Shown here one piece after another: positions 29,208 through 38,512 of a stretch of DNA of 64,000 nucleotides. Every line of letters begins with the position of its first letter. The stretch's first letter is position 1. The notes beneath the pieces are model-generated. The model searched no databases. It worked only from the letters and a program-made list of their open reading frames with translations, and was not told the DNA's origin. Made by a program: the position numbers and the translations under genes. Source of the stretch: Nitrococcus mobilis Nb-231 (GTDB lineage: Bacteria > Pseudomonadota > Gammaproteobacteria > Nitrococcales > Nitrococcaceae); NCBI RefSeq assembly GCF_000153205.1, contig NZ_CH672427.1, forward strand, positions 1,537,057-1,601,056, in the 5' to 3' direction.

Positions 29208-29954
29208 ATGCGTGCACTCATCCTTGCCGCCGGTGTGGGCCGGCGACTCGCCGCTGCCAGCCACGACGGCCCGAAATGCCTGCTTGAGTTCGGCGGTGAA
29301 ACGCTGCTCGCACGACACCTGCGTACGCTCGATACGCTGGGCGTGGCGGACATCCGGCTTTGCACCGGCTTTGCGGCGGACCGCATCGAGGCCGCGCTGG
29401 CTGAATCGATCTACTCCGAGCACGTTACAACGACCTTCAATCCCGACTATCGGGCCGGCAGCATCGTAAGTCTCTGGTGTCTGCGGAAGGCTCTGCGTGA
29501 TAGCGAAAACGTCCTGCTGATGGATGCCGATGTGCTCTACGCGCCAGCCATGCTGGAGCGACTCGCGAGCAGCGAGCGGCGCAACTGCCTGCTGCTCGAT
29601 CGTGACTTCGAGTCCGGTGAAGAGCCGGTCAAGATCTGCCTCGCCGGCGCTACCATCGTCGAATTCGGCAAACGTCTACCGCCGGCATTGGAGTATACTA
29701 ACTGCGGAGAATCGATTGGGTTTTTCCACTTCACTCCGGCAATGGCGGCGGCGTTGGCGGATCGTGCCGAGCAATACATCGACGCTGGAAACCGCGCTGC
29801 ACCGTATGAGGACGCACTGCGCGAGCTCATACTCGAGCGCCCCTCTGAGTTCGGTGTAGAGGATGTTACCGGCATTCCCTGGATTGAAATCGATTTCCCC
29901 GCAGATATTGAACGCGCCAGAGACGAGGTACTGCCCCGAATTCATGGTTGCTAA
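29208..29954 (+). CDS. NTP transferase (LicC-like nucleotidyltransferase)
   Basis: A 248-residue nucleotidyltransferase of the sugar/choline-phosphate type. The nucleotide loop is [11 protein letters not shown] with the following [10 protein letters not shown] metal-binding aspartate is in LLMDADVLY, and a second acidic site is in [14 protein letters not shown] near the C-terminus. The fold fits CTP:phosphocholine (LicC) or CTP:phosphonate cytidylyltransferases. Its end overlaps the next gene by 11 bases, so translation is coupled. It is one of two such domains in the operon; either could make CDP-aminoethylphosphonate. Confidence 0.8.
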   Translation: MRALILAAGVGRRLAAASHDGPKCLLEFGGETLLARHLRTLDTLGVADIRLCTGFAADRIEAALAESIYSEHVTTTFNPDYRAGSIVSLWCLRKALRDSENVLLMDADVLYAPAMLERLASSERRNCLLLDRDFESGEEPVKICLAGATIVEFGKRLPPALEYTNCGESIGFFHFTPAMAAALADRAEQYIDAGNRAAPYEDALRELILERPSEFGVEDVTGIPWIEIDFPADIERARDEVLPRIHGC

Positions 29955-31596
29955 AATCCATTTCGATGGCCGCTCCAGCAAAGCTGCGCAATTGCGGCAG
30001 ATGATCACCTCACCAGAGCTCGAATTCCTGCTCGAAGCGCACAACGGCATCAGTGCGCGGATCGCCGAAGAGGCCGGGTTCAAGGGGATCTGGGCCAGCG
30101 GCCTCGCCCTATCCGCCCAGTTCGGGGTCCGCGACAACAACGAGGCAAGCTGGACTCAGGTCGTGGATATGCTGGAGTTCATGGCCGACATCACGCATAT
30201 TCCAATACTGCTCGACGGTGATACCGGCTACGGCAATTTCAACAACATGCGGCGGCTGGTTCACAAGCTCGAACAGCGCGGCATCGCCGGGGTCTGTATC
30301 GAAGACAAGCTGTTCCCGAAAACCAACAGTTTCATCGGCGGCGAACGCCAGCCACTGGCCGAGATCGACGAGTTCTGCGGCAAGATCAAAGCGGGTAAAG
30401 ATTGCCAGCGTGATGAGGATTTCTGCATCATCGCGCGCGTCGAGGCGCTGATCGCCGGCTGGGAAGTCGACGAAGCGGTGCGTCGCGCGGGCGCCTATCA
30501 TGAGGCGGGCGCCGATGCCATTTTGATTCATTCCAAACGCTCGCAACCGGACGAAATCCTGGCGTTCATCGATCGCTGGGAAAACCGCGCGCCGGTCGTG
30601 ATTGCTCCAACCAAATATTACAGTACGCCGACCGATGTCTTCCGCAGAGCGGGGGTCAGCATGGTGATTTGGGCTAACCACCAGATCCGCAGTGCGGTGC
30701 AGGCTATGCAGGCGAGCGCGCGACGGATTTATCGCGACCAGTCGCTACTCGAAGTCGAGGACACCATTGCACCGATGGATGAGATCTTCCGACTGCAGGG
30801 TGCGGAGGAGCTGCGTGCAGCTGAGCGCCGCTACTCCAAAAGCCCACGCGCCGAAACCGCGGCGATCGTGCTCGGTGCAACCCGCGGCAAGGGTCTTGGC
30901 GATCTGACCGCGGACCGGCCGAAGATGATGGTCAATGTCGCCGGCCGGCCGTTGTTGCGGCGGCTGGTCGATGAATTCAGGCGCCAACGGATCCGCCGCA
31001 TCGTCGCGGTCGTCGGCTACCATTCCGAAACCGTCGACGTCCCCGGTATCAATCGGATCGAAAACCCGGCCTTCGAGACCAGTGGCGAACTGGCTTCGCT
31101 GGCCTGCGCGCTGCCAGCGTTCACCGACAAACTGGTGATTTGCTACGGCGACCTGCTGTTCCGGCGCTATATCCTGCAGGATCTGCTGGACAGTGACGGC
31201 GAATTATCCATCGTGGTCGACGCGGCTTACGAGCATTTGCCGATCAGCGGCACCCCGGATTACGTCGTTTGTTCCCGGCCGGACGATCTCGAAATCTGGC
31301 GCAAGGACGTTTCCCTGCGCCGGATGTCAAACGATGCCATGATCGCTGGTGAGCGTGCGCATGGCCGCTGGATCGGCCTGCTGCATGCGCGCGGTCGCGG
31401 TGTCGAACTGCTCCGGCAGGCGATTGAAGAACTGCGCTCGCACGCGCGGTTCAAAGACTACACACTGCCGAATATGCTGAATCACCTGATAGACCGAGGA
31501 CACAAGATTCAGGTCAATTACTGTCACGGCCATTGGCTCGACGTAAATTCATTACATGATCTCGAGCACGCCGATCGTTTCGCCACTTCAGATTAG
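29944..31596 (+). CDS. PEP mutase fused to a C-terminal nucleotidyltransferase
   Basis: A bifunctional protein of 550 residues. Residues 1 to about 298 are phosphoenolpyruvate mutase, which forms the C-P bond by converting PEP to phosphonopyruvate. The family signature [10 protein letters not shown] is at residues 120-129, separating it from isocitrate-lyase relatives that lack it. Residues about 305-550 are a nucleotidyltransferase domain ([20 protein letters not shown], then CYGDLLF and [10 protein letters not shown]) like the PntC cytidylyltransferases found fused to PEP mutase. ATG 29944 starts inside the preceding gene; an upstream ATG at 29863 would add 27 residues foreign to the family. 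Central gene of the phosphonate pathway (pepM/aepX). Confidence 0.9.
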   Translation: MVAKIHFDGRSSKAAQLRQMITSPELEFLLEAHNGISARIAEEAGFKGIWASGLALSAQFGVRDNNEASWTQVVDMLEFMADITHIPILLDGDTGYGNFNNMRRLVHKLEQRGIAGVCIEDKLFPKTNSFIGGERQPLAEIDEFCGKIKAGKDCQRDEDFCIIARVEALIAGWEVDEAVRRAGAYHEAGADAILIHSKRSQPDEILAFIDRWENRAPVVIAPTKYYSTPTDVFRRAGVSMVIWANHQIRSAVQAMQASARRIYRDQSLLEVEDTIAPMDEIFRLQGAEELRAAERRYSKSPRAETAAIVLGATRGKGLGDLTADRPKMMVNVAGRPLLRRLVDEFRRQRIRRIVAVVGYHSETVDVPGINRIENPAFETSGELASLACALPAFTDKLVICYGDLLFRRYILQDLLDSDGELSIVVDAAYEHLPISGTPDYVVCSRPDDLEIWRKDVSLRRMSNDAMIAGERAHGRWIGLLHARGRGVELLRQAIEELRSHARFKDYTLPNMLNHLIDRGHKIQVNYCHGHWLDVNSLHDLEHADRFATSD

Positions 31597-31607
31597 CCAA
31601 TATTCGC

Positions 31608-32756
31608 ATGATTAACGCCGAATCCTTTGTCGAGGCGGGCCGGCGCCGCGGTTTCAATCGGTACATCGGGGTGCCCTGCTCCTTTATTACGCCGTTCATC
31701 AACTATGTCATCGGTGCTGAGGGCCTACAGTATATTTCGCACGCCAACGAGGGCGATGCGGTTGCCACCGCCGCCGGGCTGGAAATCGCCGGACAGCGTA
31801 CGGTTGTGATGATGCAGAATTCCGGCCTCGGTAACGCGGTCAGTCCGCTGACCTCCCTGAGCAACATCTTCCGCCTGCCCGTGCTGCTGATCTGCACCCA
31901 TCGCGGCGCCGCCGGCGTCGAGGACGAACCGCAGCACAGCAAGATGGGCGCGATCACCGGCGCGCTGTTCGAGACCATGGGCATCCCGTGGCGGGCGTTT
32001 CCGGCCGAGCTGGACCGGATCGAGGCGGCGCTGGATGAGGCCGACAACTACTTGCAGCGCGAGCAGCAACCGTTTGCGCTGGTGATGCAAAAAGACACGG
32101 TCGCGAAGTTCGCACTCAGCAGTGCGAGCGTACCCATCGTCGCGCACGCCGCCGTACCGGTCCAGCACGGTTTTGATCGCCGGGTCACCGAGCGGGCCTC
32201 GCGCAGCGAGGTGCTGGCTCATGTCATTGCCCGCACGCCAATCGAGCGCTCGGTCGTCATCGCAACCACGGGCTATACCGGCCGCGAACTCTACGCCCAA
32301 CAAGACCGGGACAACCAAGCCTACATCGTCGGTTCAATGGGCTGCGCGTCATCGTTCGCACTGGGCATCGCGCTCGCGAAGCCGGACCGCGAGGTTGTGA
32401 TCATTGATGGGGATGGCGCCGCCCTGATGCGGATGGGCAATTTCGCGATCATCGGTACTTACGGCGGCGAGAATTTCACACACTTGCTACTTGACAACGA
32501 GGTGCACGATTCTACCGGTGCGCAGGCGACCGTCAGCGGTAACGTGTGCTTCGGTGAGATCGCCGCCGCCTGCGGCTACCGGACAGTGATGAGCGGTGAC
32601 GACGTTACTCTGATCGACGAGACGGTCGGGAATCCCGATCTTCCCGGTCCGCGCCTGCTGCATCTGAAGATCCGGCCGGGAACGATCGACAAGCTGCCGC
32701 GGCCGAAGGTCTCGCCGGCGGCGGTAACAGCGCGCCTACGCAAGTTGTTACGCTGA
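31608..32756 (+). CDS. Phosphonopyruvate decarboxylase
   Basis: Thiamine-diphosphate enzyme that decarboxylates phosphonopyruvate to phosphonoacetaldehyde, pulling the unfavourable PEP mutase reaction forward (ppd/aepY). The N-terminal GVPCSFITPFINYV and ANEGDAVATAAG, and MMQNSGLGNAVSPLTSL are hallmarks of this branch. The ThDP-binding GDGAALMRMGN segment, reaching LLLDNEVHDS, is in the C-terminal half. At 382 residues it is complete. It starts 11 bases after the PEP mutase stop and ends 4 bases before the aminotransferase. Confidence 0.92.
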   Translation: MINAESFVEAGRRRGFNRYIGVPCSFITPFINYVIGAEGLQYISHANEGDAVATAAGLEIAGQRTVVMMQNSGLGNAVSPLTSLSNIFRLPVLLICTHRGAAGVEDEPQHSKMGAITGALFETMGIPWRAFPAELDRIEAALDEADNYLQREQQPFALVMQKDTVAKFALSSASVPIVAHAAVPVQHGFDRRVTERASRSEVLAHVIARTPIERSVVIATTGYTGRELYAQQDRDNQAYIVGSMGCASSFALGIALAKPDREVVIIDGDGAALMRMGNFAIIGTYGGENFTHLLLDNEVHDSTGAQATVSGNVCFGEIAAACGYRTVMSGDDVTLIDETVGNPDLPGPRLLHLKIRPGTIDKLPRPKVSPAAVTARLRKLLR

Positions 32757-32760
32757 TCCC

Positions 32761-33807
32761 GTGGCGCCGATGAAGCTGCTCAACCCGGGTCCGGTGACGC
32801 TCAGCGAGCGCGTTCGGCAGGCTTTACTGCGTGAGGACCTTTGCCATCGCGAACCGGAGTTCGCCAGGTTGCAGCAACGGATCCGCGCCGCGCTGCTCGG
32901 CGTTTACGATCTCGACCCGGCCGAATGGGCCGCCATCCTGCTCACCGGCTCGGGGACCGCGGCCGTCGAGGCCATGCTAAGCTCGCTGGTGCCGGCAAAC
33001 GGCCGTCTCGCAGTCGTTGCAAACGGCGTCTACGGTGAACGCATGGCGCGCATCGCCGAGACTTATGGCATCGACACCGCTCGTGCGGCACATGCTTGGG
33101 TCGAGGCGATCGACGTCTCGCGCCTAGACGCCAATGCGAGACAGATCGCGGTAGTCCACCATGAAACAACAACCGGCCGTTTGAACGATCTCAGCGCCGT
33201 TGCGGCCACCCACGACGCGCGGCTGCTGGTCGATGCGGTCAGCAGCTTTGGTGCGGAAGCCATTGACTTCGAGGGCTGGCGTATCGATGCGCTGGCAGGC
33301 ACGGCGAACAAGTGTCTGCACGGCGTGCCGGGTACGTCCTTCGTGATCGCCCGCCGCCCCGTCATCGAACGCGCCACAGCGCGCACCGTTTACCTGAACC
33401 TGGCGACCTACCTGGCCGCTCAAGATACCGGTAGTACGCCGTTCACCCAGTCGGTGCAAACTTTCTACGCGCTCGACGAAGCCCTGGCCGAACTGGCCGG
33501 GGCCGGTGGATGGCAGCGACGCCGGGAGCGTTACCGTAGCCTGATGCACCGCGTGCGCGCCGGCCTTCTCGGCTTGGGTATCGAGCCGTTGCTGCTCGAC
33601 GGCGAATCCTCCTGCGTACTGAACGCCTTCCGCTTACCCAAGGGTCTCGACTATGCGACCCTGCACGATCATCTCAAGCGTGCCGGCTACGTGATTTACG
33701 CCGGCCAGGGCGAGTTCGCGCAATCGATCTTCCGCATCGCCGTCATGGGCGCGCTCGCCGATGACGATATCGAGCACCTGTTACGGGCGATACGCTCGAT
33801 CGTATAA
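32761..33807 (+). CDS. 2-aminoethylphosphonate aminotransferase
   Basis: PLP-dependent class V aminotransferase interconverting phosphonoacetaldehyde and 2-aminoethylphosphonate (phnW/aepZ type). MKLLNPGPVTLSERVRQALL and LCHREPEF are typical N-terminal segments. LTGSGTAAVEA binds the cofactor phosphate. Lys184 in GTANKCLHGVPG is the PLP lysine. GTG 32761 follows the ppd stop by four bases; an in-frame ATG at 32770 is equally plausible. 348 residues. Here it would run in the biosynthetic direction, because PEP mutase and decarboxylase precede it and no phosphonatase is present. Confidence 0.9.
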   Translation: MAPMKLLNPGPVTLSERVRQALLREDLCHREPEFARLQQRIRAALLGVYDLDPAEWAAILLTGSGTAAVEAMLSSLVPANGRLAVVANGVYGERMARIAETYGIDTARAAHAWVEAIDVSRLDANARQIAVVHHETTTGRLNDLSAVAATHDARLLVDAVSSFGAEAIDFEGWRIDALAGTANKCLHGVPGTSFVIARRPVIERATARTVYLNLATYLAAQDTGSTPFTQSVQTFYALDEALAELAGAGGWQRRRERYRSLMHRVRAGLLGLGIEPLLLDGESSCVLNAFRLPKGLDYATLHDHLKRAGYVIYAGQGEFAQSIFRIAVMGALADDDIEHLLRAIRSIV

Positions 33808-33952
33808 CGACGGTGTTGTATCCGTTGTGTGAGGCCGCGCTGATACAGGCCCCGCACTGGCACGTCGTGGATCAACTGCTCGTAACCATAGCTGGAGGAA
33901 AATCGAATAGATTGCGACCAGCACCAGCCCGGCAATGCGCCACCGCCATGCG

Positions 33953-34470
33953 TCACAGCCCGCCGCCCCACCGATACTGCAGGCGACGCCCAGCAAATCG
34001 TAGCCATTGCCGGTGCGGGACGACACGCCGCTGCTGCCGAAGATCTTGACCGAATTGTGTCGGTCTATGGGAAACGCTAGCGGGCCGCCCACACGCCGGT
34101 TCTGCTGAAGGTCGGCCTTCTCCACGCCGCCGACGGTCGTGCGGCCACCGGTTGGTGCTGATGTTGACGGCGCGGCTGGGGTCGTACTGCCCCCACGGCG
34201 CGTTCACCCGCAGGCTCACGCCGACGATCAGGTTCTGCTGGTAGTCCTTGAATTCCTTCAGCGTCAGCGCCGGCACCCCATAGAGATTGACCGGCATCCG
34301 GAACGTGGGGTTGCCGAAGCCGCTTACCTCACGCTCGACCGTATCACCCATCAGTTCCGCAGATCCGGAAAGCCAAGTGTAGGGCAAAATCGCCATGATG
34401 ATGCCCGACTTGCCCCAGAAATCTACCACTCGTGAGAGCGCGAGCAGGTGGTTCCGGCTTACGAAAAGAG
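33953..34470 (-). pseudogene. Relic of an outer-membrane MetA-pathway-type protein
   Basis: Minus-strand sequence resembles the 'MetA-pathway of phenol degradation' putative outer-membrane barrel family. RVVDFWGKSGIIMAILPY and VNLYGVPALTLKEFKDY lie in one frame. ADLQQNRRVGGPLAFPID and SGVSSRTGNGYDLLG lie in another, and the closing LQYRWGGGL in a third. About 100 N-terminal residues and part of the middle are missing. It fills most of the gap between the phosphonate operon and hpnR and is not functional. Confidence 0.65.
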
Positions 34471-34605
34471 GGTTAATTATTGCCTATACTCATACTCGGA
34501 TCGACACAGTTCGTCCCCGAGTGCGTGCTCAGCTCCGATGGCTACGTATAATCCCCTCGCCTCTCGGGTTCGCCGGACATCGGAATCGACGGTCAGGAGT
34601 GGGCT

Positions 34606-36126
34606 ATGAAGGTTTTGCTCGTGCATCCAAGTGCTTTGATGTACTCGGAGATCTATCTGCGCCTCGAACCGCTCGGGCTGGAGCGCGTGGGAGGGGCGAT
34701 CCGCCGGGCGGGCCATGAGGTGCGGCTCGTCGACCTGCAGATTTTCAAGCACCGTGACTACTTCAAGGAGCTTGAATCCTTTCAGCCCGACTTCGTCGGC
34801 ATCTCGCTCAACTATCTGGCCAATATCCCCGAGGCGCTGGATTTGGCGAAGGAGACGAAGCGAGACCGGCCCGGCGTATTCATCTTCGCCGGCGGGCACA
34901 GCGTGAGCTTCGTCGCCGAGGAGGTACTCGAACACGCCGACGGGGCGATTGACTGCATTATCCGCGGCGAAGGCGAGGAATCGGCGGCGCTGTTGATCGA
35001 AGCGGCCAGAGACGGTGGGGCTCTGAGCGTTCCGGGCGTCGTGACGCGTGAGGCGGCGGGTCCGGCGCCCCGATTGCTCGAGAATCTTTCGCTCCATCCG
35101 CCGGCGCGCGATCTGTGTCGAAAACGTCGGAAGTACTTCATCGGCCATCTCGATCCGTGCGCCTCGATCGAGTTCACGCGCGGCTGCCCGTGGGATTGCT
35201 CCTTTTGCAGCGCATGGACATTCTATGGGCGGAGCTATCGCCGGCTCGAGCCCGAGGCCGCGGCGGAGGATCTGGCCTCGATCAAGGAGCCGAGCGCTTT
35301 CATCGTCGACGATGTCGCCTTCATCAAGGCGGACTACGGGATGGATCTCGCCGATGCGGTCGAGCGGCGCGGTGTCAGAAAGCAATACTATCTCGAGACA
35401 CGCCCGAACGTGCTCTTGCGCAATCGGGAGGTTTTCGAACGCTGGACACGGCTCGGGCTCCAGTACATGTTCCTCGGCCTCGAGGCGCTCGACGAAGAAG
35501 GTCTGCGGGCGTTTCGCAAGCGCGCGACACCCGATCAGAACTTCGAGGCGCTCGAGGTGGCGCGCCAACTCGGCATTCGAGTGGCGATCAACATCATCGC
35601 CGATCCGGCCTGGGACGTGAAGCGATTCGAGCAGCTGCGCGAGTGGGCTTTGAGTGTTCCCGAGATCGTCCATGTCACCGTGCAGACGCCCTACCCCGGC
35701 ACAGAAATTTGGCATACCGAGTCGAGGAAGCTAACGACGCTCGACTACCGTCTCTTCGACGTGCAGCACGCTGTGCTGCCGACCACCCTGCCGCTCGAGC
35801 GATTCTATGAGGAGCTGGTGAAGACGCAAGCCGTGCTCAATCGCAGGCACCTCGGATGGAGCGCGTTGCAAACGATGGCAGGAGTTGCGGCGAATCGCCT
35901 CGCGCATGGCCAGACGAACTTCGTCAAGATGTTATGGAAGTTCTCAAGTGTGTACAACTCGAAACGTCAACTAACCGACCACCAACGCCCAGTTCGATAT
36001 CAGATGCGCCCGCCGGCCGAGCGCTCTACGCCGCAGCAAAAAGTGCTCTTCGTCCACCCTCCGACGGTCCGCCGCCCGCCGGCCCGGGCCTTCACGGCTG
36101 CGGAGTCTTTGCCAATTCAGAGATGA
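34606..36126 (+). CDS. hpnR: Hopanoid C-3 methylase (B12-binding radical SAM)
   Basis: Cobalamin-binding class B radical SAM methyltransferase that adds a methyl group to C-3 of hopanoid ring A. The N-terminal B12-binding Rossmann domain spans about residues 1-150. The 4Fe-4S motif CPWDCSFC has cysteines 194, 198 and 201. The surrounding IEFTRGCPWDCSFCSAW, FYGRSYR and FIVDDVAF match HpnR closely. AGGAG lies seven bases before ATG 34606. It has 506 residues; the last 50 or so are proline-rich and look poorly conserved. Substrate assignment rests on overall similarity to the HpnR group; other hpn genes are not in the window. Confidence 0.85.
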   Translation: MKVLLVHPSALMYSEIYLRLEPLGLERVGGAIRRAGHEVRLVDLQIFKHRDYFKELESFQPDFVGISLNYLANIPEALDLAKETKRDRPGVFIFAGGHSVSFVAEEVLEHADGAIDCIIRGEGEESAALLIEAARDGGALSVPGVVTREAAGPAPRLLENLSLHPPARDLCRKRRKYFIGHLDPCASIEFTRGCPWDCSFCSAWTFYGRSYRRLEPEAAAEDLASIKEPSAFIVDDVAFIKADYGMDLADAVERRGVRKQYYLETRPNVLLRNREVFERWTRLGLQYMFLGLEALDEEGLRAFRKRATPDQNFEALEVARQLGIRVAINIIADPAWDVKRFEQLREWALSVPEIVHVTVQTPYPGTEIWHTESRKLTTLDYRLFDVQHAVLPTTLPLERFYEELVKTQAVLNRRHLGWSALQTMAGVAANRLAHGQTNFVKMLWKFSSVYNSKRQLTDHQRPVRYQMRPPAERSTPQQKVLFVHPPTVRRPPARAFTAAESLPIQR

Positions 36127-36238
36127 GAACGCGCTCCATTTGCCCAATAGCGAGGCCTTGATCGCGGATGAAGGTAAATTACGTTCGGCTTACCTCCATC
36201 CGTAAAACACGCCCAGCGAGGCAACCGACGGGTGACAC

Positions 36239-36871
36239 TCAAAATATGACGAGCAGGATTACTCCCACCCCCACCAATGCGGCCGACCACAGCCAATCCA
36301 AATTGACCCAGCCATGTCGCAATACCGCGAGCCCGACCCACTCGTAGGCCGCAACCGCACTCATCCCGGCGACGGTGAACATAGCCAGCGTGTGCACGGC
36401 AACGCCAGCCACCGCCAAAAGGAGCGCTGGGGGGCTCGCCGCGCTCAAATGGCCATGTTGGCTATCCAACCAAGCGAAAAAAACGGGCAGGAGCATCAAA
36501 CCGGCACCATGCGCCGTGGCCATGACGAACGACCAAAGCAGCAAACCCACCATGCCGGTCTGCATGCCCACCCGCAGGCGATAACGATGCCCGCGCACCG
36601 CGTGATACAGTCCCCAGCCGATCAGCAATGCGCCCGCGCCGCCCCCCAAGATTCCGGGATCCAGCATCCGGCCCACTAGCGCCACCAAGACAAGGGTGAC
36701 CCCAATCGCCAAGGCATGCCCCAGGGCCAGCGGAATCAGGGACAACAACACGACTTGGCGCTGGCCGCGGTGCAGCCCCAGGGCTACCGCGAACAGCCAA
36801 CCCATCGCCGGGTTGATGCCGTGGAAAGCGCCCAGGCCGAGCATTGCGATCCACGGCCACAGCTCATCCAT
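36239..36871 (-). CDS. Six-helix membrane protein downstream of mtoX
   Basis: A 210-residue very hydrophobic protein with about six membrane helices and a conserved-looking first-helix motif GAFHGINPAMGW. I do not recognise a named family with certainty; it recalls small metal or sulfur-compound permeases. It begins 46 bases after the stop of the SBP56/MtoX gene on the same strand, so the two are probably co-transcribed. Its job may be supply of copper or handling of a sulfur compound for that enzyme; this is inference from context alone. Confidence 0.65.
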   Translation of the reverse strand: MDELWPWIAMLGLGAFHGINPAMGWLFAVALGLHRGQRQVVLLSLIPLALGHALAIGVTLVLVALVGRMLDPGILGGGAGALLIGWGLYHAVRGHRYRLRVGMQTGMVGLLLWSFVMATAHGAGLMLLPVFFAWLDSQHGHLSAASPPALLLAVAGVAVHTLAMFTVAGMSAVAAYEWVGLAVLRHGWVNLDWLWSAALVGVGVILLVIF

Positions 36872-36917
36872 GGCCGCGATCCAGCGCGCTCATGAACTCA
36901 GAACCGCATGCGTCGTG

Positions 36918-38315
36918 CTAGGGATAGCAGAAGGAATCCGACGAGGCGTCTCCTCCTTCAAGGCGAACCTGGTGCGGTCGCAACGAAGGGTCGAAGGACA
37001 AAAAGAAGTTCGGATCCGGCTGCATGCCCCCCGCCGGTGCCACATCCAGCTTGACCATCCAACCCGCGATCCCCTCCGGATAAAATTGCTCGTCCCAGGC
37101 CCGGTACAGGGAGTTGGTGAGATAAACCCGGCGCCCATCACGACTGAGCTCGACCATCTGTGGACCACCGTTGAGCGGGCCCGAGGCGGGATGCGCCGCG
37201 CGCGCGACAATGCCGCCGAGACGGCAGGAGCCGGTTTGCACGGGCTGAAAAGGATCGGAGACATCGTATTGCCGCAACTCGCCCGTTCCCCAGCACGAAA
37301 CATACAAAAATCGATCGTCGAGCGAGAGATCGATGTCGGTCACCAGTGGTGGTACAGCCTTGAACGCCTTGAGCAGCGGCGGCAGCGATTCTTCTGCGGC
37401 CGGCTCGGCTGGGATCTCGATGACCTTGCGTGCCTTCCAATCTTCGCTGTCGCCCGATTTGTGCCAAAGCCACACTGAGGCCGAGAGATCCTCCAGACTG
37501 AGCACAACCCCAGCGAACCCATAAGCCTTGGTAGGATCGTGCGCCGGGCGCAGTTCCAATACCATCTGCTGTTGCGCGCCCAAATCCACGGCCTGGCGGT
37601 GACGGCGCCGTTGCAGATCCCAAAAATGGAGGTGGTGACCGTACTTGCCCTCCAGCAACAGCTCCGGCACCAACCCCTCCTCGATCATCTCCGGCGTGCC
37701 CCATTCGCTGCTCACCAGAGTGTCATAACCCAGATGCCACCACGCATCGTAGGCAAACTGCTGTGGCCCCCGATCCACCTCCCAACGACCGCGAACCTCG
37801 AAGGTTTCATGGTCCATCAGAAAAATCCCGCCCGGCCCCTTACCTTCAGCATTGCCAAGCGCCGTAGCGTAGATGCCTTCCGGACCGCAGTGGATGGTGT
37901 GCGGGCGGGAATAGCCGGTGCGTGCCGCCAGCACATCAGGCTCGATGACCTTCACGAGACGCGGCTGGCGAGGATCCGGTTTGACGTCGAATACATGGAT
38001 CCGCGAAGAACGCAGGCCCGGTACGACCAGATAGCGCCGCTCCATATGGGGGTGGGGCGCATAGGGGCACAGGCAGGAGCTGCAGGCATTCCAACCGAAG
38101 TGGTGCAACTCGTCTCCTACATTCGGCAGATCCACCTGGCCGATCAACTGGCCATAGCTCGTGGAGCCCGGCTCCACGTCCACCACGCCCAGGGCATCGG
38201 GGCGTTTCGCGCCCACGGCGTCCAGCAGCGCCACGTAGGCCAAGGTCTCAGCGGGAGCCTGCATCGCCAAACGCGGCGAGGGATAAAAAGTCGGATCAGG
38301 AGTCCACGTGGTCAT
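36918..38315 (-). CDS. SBP56-family methanethiol oxidase / selenium-binding protein
   Basis: A 465-residue protein of the selenium-binding protein 56 family, whose bacterial members include MtoX, a copper-dependent methanethiol oxidase giving formaldehyde, H2S and H2O2. Typical segments are ELHHFGWNACSSC near residue 68, SRPHTIHCGPEG, YDTLVSSEWGTP, GKYGHHLHFWDL and TDIDLSLDDRFLYVSCWGTGE. The WNACSSC cysteines and the several His residues are the conserved metal/selenium candidates. No obvious signal peptide is present, whereas characterised MtoX is periplasmic, so the exact role stays open. Followed by a membrane-protein gene. Confidence 0.88.
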   Translation of the reverse strand: MTTWTPDPTFYPSPRLAMQAPAETLAYVALLDAVGAKRPDALGVVDVEPGSTSYGQLIGQVDLPNVGDELHHFGWNACSSCLCPYAPHPHMERRYLVVPGLRSSRIHVFDVKPDPRQPRLVKVIEPDVLAARTGYSRPHTIHCGPEGIYATALGNAEGKGPGGIFLMDHETFEVRGRWEVDRGPQQFAYDAWWHLGYDTLVSSEWGTPEMIEEGLVPELLLEGKYGHHLHFWDLQRRRHRQAVDLGAQQQMVLELRPAHDPTKAYGFAGVVLSLEDLSASVWLWHKSGDSEDWKARKVIEIPAEPAAEESLPPLLKAFKAVPPLVTDIDLSLDDRFLYVSCWGTGELRQYDVSDPFQPVQTGSCRLGGIVARAAHPASGPLNGGPQMVELSRDGRRVYLTNSLYRAWDEQFYPEGIAGWMVKLDVAPAGGMQPDPNFFLSFDPSLRPHQVRLEGGDASSDSFCYP

Positions 38316-38512
38316 CTCTGATCTCCTAAGCTACGTGGACGCAAGCCACCTCTTTGCCGGACCATCCGGCAGCGCACTCAACAATAAGTATGGCAGCCCG
38401 GTCGAAGATTGCAGTTACTCTCCCTCGTCGCGTGGTCTGCGCGAGTAAAATTGTGTTCACTACCCACTGCCGTTTCGGGGCATGAGTTGCGGCCAATCGG
38501 CTTGCCCCCGCT

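Noticed and set aside
34477-35715. Open frame of 412 codons on the minus strand
   Set aside because: Antisense to hpnR, which has the radical SAM motif and a good SD.
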